A stretch of 64,000 nt of DNA from Amorphophallus konjac (lineage: Eukaryota; Streptophyta; Magnoliopsida; Alismatales; Araceae), in assembly GCA_022559845.1 (NCBI GenBank), contig CM040126.1, positions 50,648,458 to 50,712,457 of the forward strand, written 5' to 3'. The notes beneath the pieces are model-generated. The model ran no database searches, was not told the origin of the DNA, and worked only from the letters and a program-made list of their open reading frames with translations. The position numbers and the translations under genes were made by a program. Shown here piece by piece: positions 43,435 through 52,068 of this stretch (the stretch's first letter is position 1; the number at the start of each line of letters is the position of its first letter).

Positions 43435-43886
43435 GAACCCCGACCACTCTAAAGAGTATCGGAAACCACAGCAAACCAGAAAACAAAGGAAAGAACAATA
43501 AACGAAAAATAACTTCAGCAAAACAGAAAGCTGAAAAACGAAACACATAATGTGGCTCTCAACGGAGCTGACTGGCCTGGATTTGATCCACGGTCCAGTA
43601 GACGGATCTTCAAGTAAGCTTTTCTTCCTCTTCTCATCTCTTCTTCTTCTTCTTCTTCTCTTTCACTCTCTCAATCTCTGCTCTTTTCTCTCTCTTTCTT
43701 CTACTCTCCTAATCTCTCACTCTCTCTGCTGCACTTCTCCTTTTTTACTCTTTCTTCTTTCTTCACTCTTTCTTCTTCTCCTTCTGCTCTTCTATTCCTC
43801 CTTTTCTTTTTCTATCTGGATCGTGGCTCTCTGTATGAGCTTTTCTTTTTGCCAACCTGATCAATCTACTTCAGTGGAAGAAGGCT

Positions 43887-43899
43887 CATATATATATAG
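43887..43899 (-). promoter_or_regulatory. TATA box of the young element, 3' LTR
   Basis: Minus strand CTATATATATATG, preceded by a GCT/GCA trinucleotide run whose length differs between the two LTRs (7 and 6 copies). The equivalent box in the 5' LTR, which would drive the genomic RNA, is at 53165-53177. Confidence 0.75.
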
Positions 43900-44094
43900 C
43901 AGCAGCAGCAGCAGCAGCAGTATCAGCCACGACGTGTGACCTCCACATTTCCAGCCCTAAGAAATCGGACCACGTGGCAGTCTCTCAGCAGGCTTCATTC
44001 CAGCCTCGGATCACGTGCTGCCTGTCACTGGGGAATATTTCTTCCTCGGACCTGCAAAGAGATGAAAAGCCATTAAAACTCAGGGCCACAATAA

Positions 44095-45175
44095 CTAGAT
44101 CTGCACGAAGTATGTAGTAGCAATACTAGATGCACTGAGAACGACACGAGATACACAAGGTGAATACAGCACGAAGTAAGGAAAGAATGACACGAGATAC
44201 ACTGTGACAGAACTGACACAACAAAGAGAACGACACGAAGTGAGGTTATAAAACAACACAAGGTAAAAAGAAGAACGACACGAGATATATAAAACAGAAA
44301 CCAACACGAAGTGGTTGCAAACAGGCACGACACGAGGTCTACGTAAAGCACCACAAAGTGTGGTCAAAGTGAGAAGGACACGAGGTCTAATGATAAAGAT
44401 CAACATGAAGACGAACACAGAAGTTGACACGGGGTTGAACGAGTAGACGTAAGAGATGACACGAGATTCACTGGGAAATGATACGAGGTGGTATACAGAA
44501 AGCAACACGAGGTGCTGCACTGTTCTGCACGCAGTGGAACAACAACGACACGAAGTCATGGAGACAACAGTAACCGACACGAGGTGAGGTTACTAAAGCG
44601 TCAACGACACGTGGTGTGGAAAACACGACACGTAGTGAAACTAACACGAAGTCGAAACAGTAATCGACACGGGTTGAAAACAACACGAAGTAAAAACAGT
44701 AATCGACACGGGTTGAAAACAACACGAAGACAGACAGTGATTTGACACGAAGTCAAAAAAAGACAAGAAGGAAAACGACACGAAGTTGAGAACAGAAATC
44801 AACACGAGGTGTGATTTCAACATAAGGAAGATGCGGACTGATAACGACATGAAGTCGAAACAGTAATTGACACGGGGTAACACGACACGAGGTAAAAACG
44901 ACACGAAGATGAAATTGACACATACTGAAAACAACACGAAGACAGACAGATACCACGGCTATCATGACACGTGATGAAGCAGTGGGAGCAGAAAAGAAAC
45001 GACACGAGATGAACAACTAAAGAACAAAGGGAACGATACGAACAACGAAGTGAAGTGAAGGACAGAAAATTATAAACAACATGAAGTAAGAGAAGACGAC
45101 ACGGCGTGTTGGAAATACAAACATGACGAAGTGTCAACCAACACGAAGACAGTCCTTGTATACCTGAAGTGAAGA
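44095..45175 (-). repeat. U3 array of about 40 ACTTCGTGT-like motifs
   Basis: On the plus strand the core is (C)GACACGARGT, with variants AACACGAAGT, GACACGGGGT and GACATGAAGT. I count about 40 copies in about 1.08 kb, spaced irregularly at roughly 15-40 bp and not in a fixed tandem period. On the element's sense strand this is ACYTCGTGTC, filling U3 up to about 200 bp from the TATA box. The 5' LTR has the same array at 53370-54450. Confidence 0.88.
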
Positions 45176-45249
45176 CATATTTCTCAATACTACTAAGACT
45201 TATAGTGTTGTCATCATCAAAACATGTAAAGATTCAACAAGACTCAACA

Positions 45250-45264
45250 ATCTCCCCCTTTTTG
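45250..45264 (-). other. Polypurine tract of the young element
   Basis: Minus strand CAAAAAGGGGGAGAT next to the 3' LTR start TGTTGAG. A second tract of the same type (CAAAGGGGGAGAAATC) lies about 200 bp upstream at about 45449-45464, as in other Sireviruses. Confidence 0.9.
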
Positions 45265-45587
45265 ATGGATGGCAACACTATGAGTCTTGAGTCTTTGCAG
45301 AGAAAGGAAAAACACTAAATAGCCATTCTCAACGAGCTAGCAACGGCCTGATTTCTCCAAGGCGAAATAGCCATTCTCAATGAAAAACACAAACACATTA
45401 AACATTCTCAAGAACGAGCTAGCAAAAACCAACGAGCTCAAAAGCCTGATTTCTCCCCCTTTGACATCATCAAAAAGAATGAAACAAGAAGAATGCAACA
45501 ATGCAAATGATATGAGTTAAATTAATAAGTCCAAGAATCTGAGAGAGAAGGCCTCAAAAGGGCAACAAAATACAGAGCATAGTCTTT

Positions 45588-47891
45588 TCAGGAAAAATAT
45601 CTGGCTTGTCTGCTAGAAGGGCCACGTGGCCTGCCATGAGGTGGTCTCCCCCTTGGAGAAGCAGAAGTATGTTCTTGAGGTGGAGTTCTGCTGGAAGAAG
45701 CTTGACCAGGTGCTGAACCCAAGATAGACTGAAATTCCTTTAGGTCATTTGACAGTTCAGCTAGCCAATATACCACAGAGCTTCTGACCTGTGCCACTTC
45801 AGAAATGATGTCTTCTTGGCGAACATTGACAGTTTCATATCTGTCAGTCAGAAGTGTCATTTCTGTTAAGAAGGTGACCAACTTATCATAGATTTGCTGA
45901 ATGCCTGGACCTAGGGCACTTGAAGACTTCTTCAACAATTCTAAAGCTGTTCTGATCTCATAGCAATGATCTATTATGGTAGAAGACATTTTGAAGGAGG
46001 AAATATTAACATCATGTGACTCTCTCAGAGCTTTTGCAATTTTTGAACAAATCTCCTGTAATCCTTCCATCAAGGATTTGTTTGCATCATCTGAAGCCCT
46101 TTTGTTTAGAAGGAATCGTCTCCATTCAGTGAGGAGAGATATCTCAAGCTTCAGTAATCTGGTATGTACCTGATTAATGTTGAGAGTGACAAATGTAAGC
46201 AGATCATCTAATTTCTTGTCTTGTTTTAGCATCTGCTGAGTCAGGTTTATGAGAAGCTCTTCAATGTTGGGCGCCCGAGCAGATTCAATGTTGGGTGCCT
46301 GTGCAGATAAGAGTCTAGGTGGACCTAGAGGTGTACCAAAGAATTCACTGCTAGGTGCAGTTCTCTCAGCTGCTTCCTCTTGTACTGGCATTTGACTGCT
46401 CTCAGCTGGGACCTGAACTTCATCTTCAGCTTGAGTTTCTTTCTGAGGGAATATATCTTCAGGTTCCTCTTCTTCACTTGAAGATTCTGTATCTAGTTCT
46501 ATGACAAGAACCTTTTCTCTATCTTCCATGAGTTCCTGATCTGCAGGGCTGCCAACTAAGGCCTGCTCAAGACTTTCAGATATGACCAAGTTGGTAGCCT
46601 CTTCCAAGCTTCGCTCAACAGTTTCTCTTAAAATTTCATTAACAAAAGCAGCAAGATCTTGATCAGTACTGTCTTGCTCTTTAGCTGGCTGTTCTTCAGG
46701 CACTATTACCTCTTCAGATGTCTTCCCAAACGAATCAAATAGCCCAGCAATGGTTGCATCTAGATCTGTCTGAATGCTTTCGTCAGACAATCTGATGTCC
46801 TCAGATGCAGCCTCAACTAGCCTCTGAAATGAGAATGGTACTTCGATGGGTGCAGCTGGCAAGGTAGACACTGGTGGTTTAGCTGGTGTTTCCTGTTGAG
46901 CAGTCTCAGAAACCAATTGCTCACCAGCTTGGGCTAAGACTTGAAATTCTTCTAAATGCTCCCCCTGAGATTGTGATTCCCTGGCCTTTTGGACCTTAGC
47001 TTGTCCCACCATAGAGGAGTCCTCTAACCCCAAGAATACTGAAACAAAGTTCATATTAAAAATGTTTCTGGCCTTCACTTCTGATGCGGCCTCTCCATCC
47101 AAGCAAATCTCAGAGTGCTTGAATATCTCAGTCAGATGGGCGGCATAGGGAAGATGTCTCTTAGATCCAATGCATCCCTTCATGACCGAAAAAATAATCT
47201 CTGGCAGACAAATCTTTACATTTTGAATCAGACAAAACAGTAGAAATCTCTGTGTGTCTGTAATTCTTCCTCTAGCCCCAGTCTGTGGAGTGATAATGGA
47301 AGCGATGACATTCTGAAGGAGCTTGTGAAGAGGAGGAAATGACGATGTCTGATAAGCTTTTAGCTTTAACTGCCCCTTATCATGAATATTACTGGGTTTA
47401 CCAGTAATGACTGAGAAAGCTTCATGGAGACTATATCGAAAGCTTCCCTCTACCTCCCCTTTATCTGGAACACCGAGGGCTTTATGGAGGGACTCACATG
47501 TAACAGTTAACTCGACCCCTTTAACAGATGATAATAAGGCAGACTTGTCTCGGCTCAAAGACAAGTTATTATAAAATTCCATTACCGGCCTAGGGTAATA
47601 GACACGGTGATTTTCTAAGAAATCTCTCCACTCCTGAAACTCAAAGATTCTTAACAGTTCTGGGAACTTCGAGATCAAAGTTTCATCTCCGAAATCTATT
47701 AATCTAGGAGGGATGATTTTCCCACTTTCTAAGGATACGGTTGACTCAGAAATCCTGGTACCTTGTTCTGAAGATACTGCCGCAGCAGGTTCTGGCTCAA
47801 CACATCTCTGTTGTTTAGATGAAGGCTCTTCAACTATTTCTTTTCCCTTCCTCTTCCTGTCACCCGGAGCTGCTGACCTTTGCTGATCCAT
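45588..47891 (-). CDS. ORF2, putative plant transposon protein domain, 767 aa
   Basis: Intact. Residues 1-65 are basic and polar (RKRKGKEIVEE), a possible nuclear signal. Residues about 70-300 resemble the 'putative plant transposon protein' family: EWRDFLENHRVYYPRPVMEFYNN, KGVELTVTCESLHKALGVP, PPLHKLLQNVIASIITPQ and LPYAAHLTEIFKHSEICL. Residues about 310-560 are acidic and Ser-rich, without a fold I can name. Residues about 560-720 look helical and coiled-coil-like. The last 35 are rich in Arg, Gly and Pro (RGRPPHGRPRG), as in nucleic-acid binding tails. The place between the missing pol and the 3' LTR is where Sireviruses hold envelope-like ORFs, but I see no signal peptide or membrane segment. 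Function is unknown. An acceptor-like CCCCCCACAG lies about 80 bases before the ATG. Confidence 0.85.
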   Translation of the reverse strand: MDQQRSAAPGDRKRKGKEIVEEPSSKQQRCVEPEPAAAVSSEQGTRISESTVSLESGKIIPPRLIDFGDETLISKFPELLRIFEFQEWRDFLENHRVYYPRPVMEFYNNLSLSRDKSALLSSVKGVELTVTCESLHKALGVPDKGEVEGSFRYSLHEAFSVITGKPSNIHDKGQLKLKAYQTSSFPPLHKLLQNVIASIITPQTGARGRITDTQRFLLFCLIQNVKICLPEIIFSVMKGCIGSKRHLPYAAHLTEIFKHSEICLDGEAASEVKARNIFNMNFVSVFLGLEDSSMVGQAKVQKARESQSQGEHLEEFQVLAQAGEQLVSETAQQETPAKPPVSTLPAAPIEVPFSFQRLVEAASEDIRLSDESIQTDLDATIAGLFDSFGKTSEEVIVPEEQPAKEQDSTDQDLAAFVNEILRETVERSLEEATNLVISESLEQALVGSPADQELMEDREKVLVIELDTESSSEEEEPEDIFPQKETQAEDEVQVPAESSQMPVQEEAAERTAPSSEFFGTPLGPPRLLSAQAPNIESARAPNIEELLINLTQQMLKQDKKLDDLLTFVTLNINQVHTRLLKLEISLLTEWRRFLLNKRASDDANKSLMEGLQEICSKIAKALRESHDVNISSFKMSSTIIDHCYEIRTALELLKKSSSALGPGIQQIYDKLVTFLTEMTLLTDRYETVNVRQEDIISEVAQVRSSVVYWLAELSNDLKEFQSILGSAPGQASSSRTPPQEHTSASPRGRPPHGRPRGPSSRQARYFS

Positions 47892-49697
47892 CTGCCGGAA
47901 CTTTCAGAGTATCAACTCTCTCTTGCAGGCTGCTGTTGGACGCGATGCTAGACTGAAGAGAGGAATGGACCTCTGTGGGGGGAAGAAGGTGAGCGGGAAG
48001 AGATGGAGATAGGTTTGAAGAAGACGCTCAAGGTGGAGCGGCACGAGGATGAATAGGAATCGACAAGGGGAAATAAGGGTTTGAGGTTGAAGACGTGTGA
48101 ACAAAACAAAAGGTATTGTCGAGTAGCTTTTTACTCTTATCACACTTATTTCTGTAAATACCCAAAATACCCTTAGTTCTGATGTAACGCAGCTACACCA
48201 TATTAAGTTAGCCCTTCAATATGTGGACGGGTTATATTCTTCCAAAAATCAAGGTCAGTTAACTCAAGATATTAAATCAGCATAATCACAAAATTAGCTG
48301 TTAAAGTTGCTTAACCTAGAGAGAGACACGATTAAATTGCACCTTATGTTTGTCAAGCAACGAAATAACACATTAATGTCAAGCAGAAATCATTTCTTCA
48401 TTTAATGGACGAGAAGGCATACAGAGTCAACCAATTTGTTGAACACAAGGTAGTATAGTCCCTTTTTACACAAGGAGACATGTTTATCAGACACCAGAAA
48501 CCCTGGTTACTCAGGACGAACTACCTTTATGCCAAAGATATTTTTCTTTGAGGATTTTTTTTTCCCTTTCCCTTTTTTTTTTATTTTAACATTTCTACAC
48601 AGAGATAGCTAATTGTATCATGACAGATACTCTGGACTTCATTGATCTAGAGTGTCTATTTCTCCACAAAAGCCATTGCTCTGCCACAAATAATGGCGTA
48701 TTCCCTGGAAGCACTTCTCATGATTAAAAAAAAATCTTACTTAACATAATTTTTATCTCAGAGCTCTCTTTACATAAGTTTCAGTTAAGTCGAGATCCTC
48801 AATAAGTTTTTCTCATTTAACAGGAAGTTTTATAATATGTTGACCAACACTTGAGAAGATAACTTAGAAGGATTAAGGACCAAATATAACCCCCAAACAT
48901 TGAAATTCTTTATTAACAGGTGTAGATTGTTACACTTGATATAGGGTGGTTTAAGGTATACAGATCTTATCTGATAAGAGCAAGAAGACTGAAACCACAA
49001 TTTCTTCGAGAGAGAATCTGAACCAATAGTGAGAGGTGAGAGATAATGAGGTGGCTGATTGAATAGAGAAAGATGAAATGAGATGAGCAGCACTCCTATC
49101 AGCAAGCCAACAAGTGAGAGATCACTCAAGACATTAAGCACTAAGGACATATCCAAATATAGTATTTGAAGTAGTTCTGTCTCACATCCAGAGCAACTCT
49201 TGGACAACAGACTGCAACCTCTTGAGATGACTGATCTTAAAACCACATTAACTGCATCGGCTGACAAAAATCTTCAGAAACCAAATAGCCTGACAAGCTC
49301 CTCTTCAGCCCACTCAAGGACATCTAACACACGACTCTTGGAAGTGTTAATTATTTAATGAATGCAGTGTATGCCAAGAAAGAATTATGCAACATACAGT
49401 TTTCAACTAGCATTCGCTTTCAGTTAAAGATTTCAGAAATTTCAGAGTGCATGTTTTAGAAAATAATGCAACTTGCAGATGATGAATGAATATGCAAGAC
49501 CAGATTCAATATGCATGCACTAGATGAAACTAATAGCAGGATATGCAAGAATGCATCAAACCAGATATGCAGTAAGTTTCAAAATGGGACATGTAGAGAG
49601 ATTACCTGAAAATTGTGAGAATGGGGTTTTCATTCTTGAGTGCCTTGGATCATTACCCCTTTTATTTCAGTCCCAAGGCACACCTGCAAAACAAGGT
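47892..49697 (-). other. Spacer where pol should be
   Basis: About 1.8 kb between the gag stop and ORF2 with no copia protease, integrase, RT or RNase H motif and no ORF above 145 codons. A pyrimidine-rich stretch ending CCCCCCACAG (minus strand, 47973-47996) precedes ORF2. Pol would need about 4 kb, so it was deleted rather than mutated beyond recognition. Confidence 0.8.
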
Positions 49698-51947
49698 TTA
49701 TTTTGCACAAACAGGTACCCAAGAGGTCTTAGGTCCTGACATGACATTATTATGTTTAGCAAGTTTTCTCAGCACATTTCCAGGAGTAGTTTTAAGATCT
49801 GATTTATGCACATTCTTATTAGCATGAATTGTATGTGCATTAGCATGGAAATTTCTGTTATTTGCATGACCAAACTGTTTTCCATAATCAACACATTCAA
49901 AGTTTTTCCTTTTGAAAACCACTTTGTTCTTTCTAAGAGCATTAGTACTAGCAGGAGATCTATACTTTTCAGAACTGAAATTTTTTCTTTGAGCATGCCA
50001 ACAATCAATGGCCCTGTGGCCATACTTTCCACATTCAAAGCATGAGATAGAATTTCTTTTAAAAGAACCTGACCAGCATTCAGAGACCTTGTGACCAATT
50101 TTGTTGCAATTAAAACATATAATGTGCTGGTTCTTGTTATAGACATGCTGATTTGCAGAGTGTTTTGTATGATATGAGCATGATTTTTCCTTACTACTTG
50201 CAAACCAACAATGAGTAGTAGTGTGTCCTACTTTATCACAATTAGAACATTTGACATTCCTTTTCTGACCAGACACAGATTTTCTAGCATGCTTGTTGTC
50301 ATCTTTTTCCATCACAAAACAGTTACTCATAAGATGTCCATACTTACCACAATAATGACATGAGCCACTTGATTTCTTTAAAACATGGCATTTATCTGAT
50401 GAGTTCTTAGCATGCAGATTGTTCCTTTGAATTTTTGATGTTTTATGATTTTTATTTTGTTTTTCTGTTTTCTTAGCCTTGTGCTGAGGTGGAGATGAGA
50501 TAGAAGGCTTTTCCTGTTCAGAGGATTTGACAAAGACAGTTTTCAGGTTGGCTCCATCAACCTTCCTCATGACTGGACTGTAACCCAGTCCTTCCTTGTT
50601 AAAGTTAATCTTTGTTCCCAGTATTTTCTGAACAATGGGCTGTTTGTCTCTTGATGTAGTGGCTACATTTGAAGTATTTACAAAGGATGTCATTACTTTG
50701 TTCTGCAAGGCCTTCTTATTGAGATTATTGTAGCCCAACCCTTCCTTTTTGACATTGACTTTTACACCTAGCAGCTTGTCTAGGTTTTTCTGCCCATCAA
50801 CAAATTTAGACAAGGAAGCTTTCAAATCCTGAATTTCATTTTCAAGAGATGCAATGTGTATTTCATAACTAGTGATCTCTTGTTCACTACAATTGACAGC
50901 TTCATTCAAAACCTTGTTAGCTGTTTTGTATTCTTCAATTTCCTTTCTTAGCTCATCTACCTCTTCAGTCTCGTTTGTACAGATAGCTTTTCCTTTTTCC
51001 AATGTGAGAAGTCTTTCAGACATGGCACTGTTTAACAGTTTTAATTTTTCAACTTCTTCTTTAAGCTTATCATTTTGAATTAACTCATTTATTAGAAGCT
51101 GATCTTCTGAGTTAACCATGGTTTCTCTCCTAGCTTCAAACTCCCTCAAATCCTTTTGTTGTTTTTCAAAATCTTTCTGTAATTTCACGTTCACAAATTT
51201 TATGGCATTAAATTTTTCAATCAGCAACTCATTCTCTCGTTTAAGTTTCTTTAGTTGTTCATTATTTTCTTTAGAGAGCTTTCTGAGGAAGTCATCTTCA
51301 GATTTTAAATTGTTCAGCTCAGAGTGAACACATTCAAGTTCCTTCTTCAGTTCTGCATTCTGGTTTTTATACATATGATTATCAGACAGACATGCATCAT
51401 GAGATTTCTTCGTACTTGAACAATTTTTACATGGAGAGCTAGAACTATCTACCCGAATACTCTTTTTCAACTTTTTATACTGTTTTCTTAACCGTTCATG
51501 AGATTCAAATAATTCAGCATATGCATTCTCCCAATCTTCTAGAGAGAAATTCTCGAAGATATTTACCTCATCATCATCATCTTCTTTAGTTTGATTGCTG
51601 CCTTGATCGCTGGCACTTTGATTTCTTCTGTTGGCCATCATGCATCTGTCCACATCTATCTCCTGAGTTCGCTTCAGTGCATCTAAAATATCTTTAGCAG
51701 AACTGGATTCAAAGAAACATGAATGAAAAGCTCTATCAGTAGCTGCCTTCATTAAATTTATTGCTATCTGATTTTCTTCATGCATGGATTTGTGACTGTC
51801 AGTCCATTTGGACTTTTTCTTAGGTAGTTCATGAGGACCATGTGAAATTACTTTCCACAGGTCTGGATTCACAGATTTAACATAACTCTTCAAAACAGCG
51901 AACCATGCATCAAAATGCGTACCACTGAAGATCGGTGGATGGGCCAT
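49698..51947 (-). CDS. gag: Sirevirus-like Gag, 749 aa, intact
   Basis: The start is placed at the ATG of MAHPPIFSG (51947), which matches the N-terminus of this Gag family; the open frame runs 40 codons further upstream toward the primer site. Residues 1-120 hold the Gag N-terminal domain (GTHFDAW, WKVISHGPHELPKKKSKW). Residues about 160-440 are long Lys/Glu coiled coils. Four CCHC zinc knuckles follow near residues 530, 567, 611 and 636 (CHYCGKYGHLMSNC, CSNCDKVGHTTTHC, CFNCNKIGHKVSEC, CFECGKYGHRAIDC), plus a degenerate fifth near 685. The end KTSWVPVCAK matches the usual Sirevirus Gag end. It would assemble particles and bind element RNA. No pol frame overlaps its stop. Confidence 0.93.
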   Translation of the reverse strand: MAHPPIFSGTHFDAWFAVLKSYVKSVNPDLWKVISHGPHELPKKKSKWTDSHKSMHEENQIAINLMKAATDRAFHSCFFESSSAKDILDALKRTQEIDVDRCMMANRRNQSASDQGSNQTKEDDDDEVNIFENFSLEDWENAYAELFESHERLRKQYKKLKKSIRVDSSSSPCKNCSSTKKSHDACLSDNHMYKNQNAELKKELECVHSELNNLKSEDDFLRKLSKENNEQLKKLKRENELLIEKFNAIKFVNVKLQKDFEKQQKDLREFEARRETMVNSEDQLLINELIQNDKLKEEVEKLKLLNSAMSERLLTLEKGKAICTNETEEVDELRKEIEEYKTANKVLNEAVNCSEQEITSYEIHIASLENEIQDLKASLSKFVDGQKNLDKLLGVKVNVKKEGLGYNNLNKKALQNKVMTSFVNTSNVATTSRDKQPIVQKILGTKINFNKEGLGYSPVMRKVDGANLKTVFVKSSEQEKPSISSPPQHKAKKTEKQNKNHKTSKIQRNNLHAKNSSDKCHVLKKSSGSCHYCGKYGHLMSNCFVMEKDDNKHARKSVSGQKRNVKCSNCDKVGHTTTHCWFASSKEKSCSYHTKHSANQHVYNKNQHIICFNCNKIGHKVSECWSGSFKRNSISCFECGKYGHRAIDCWHAQRKNFSSEKYRSPASTNALRKNKVVFKRKNFECVDYGKQFGHANNRNFHANAHTIHANKNVHKSDLKTTPGNVLRKLAKHNNVMSGPKTSWVPVCAK

Positions 51948-52054
51948 GAGAACACACAGATTAACGCACAAGAATATTGAAGCACTAAAAAGAAATAAGC
52001 ACCTAAGATTGCAAGATCGATCTGCAGGTCGCTGGACCTTGTAAGCAGACACCC

Positions 52055-52066
52055 GCTCTGATACCA
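52055..52066 (-). other. Primer binding site of the young element
   Basis: Minus strand TGGTATCAGAGC, complementary to initiator Met-tRNA, two bases from the 5' LTR end at 52069. About 107 bases separate it from the gag start. Confidence 0.93.
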
Positions 52067-52068
52067 AC

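Larger units (their letters stand above)
42794..45249 (-). repeat. 3' LTR of the young element
   Basis: Minus strand starts TGTTGAGTCTTGTTGAATC and ends CTAACAGTTGTAACA. Sense order: U3 with about 40 ACTTCGTGT-like motifs, TATA (43887-43899), purine-rich leader, tandem hairpin units (43144-43434), CCTCAC-type stem-loop (about 43038-43058), GAACCACCTAAAAAA, and a CACCCCCCCCTCT end. The ORFs inside (such as 44095-44580) are translations of the motif array. Confidence 0.95.

Noticed and set aside
43550..43939. 129-codon Leu/Ser/Phe-rich ORF as a membrane protein
   Set aside because: It is a CT-rich tract read in one frame, antisense to the LTR transcript and repeated in the other LTR.
44095..44580. 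161-codon minus-strand ORF as a gene
   Set aside because: It is the translation of the U3 motif array, repeated in the other LTR, and has no domain.
45588..47891. ORF2 as a host gene
   Set aside because: It lies between a gag and the polypurine tract inside a pair of near-identical LTRs with target duplication, so it belongs to the element.
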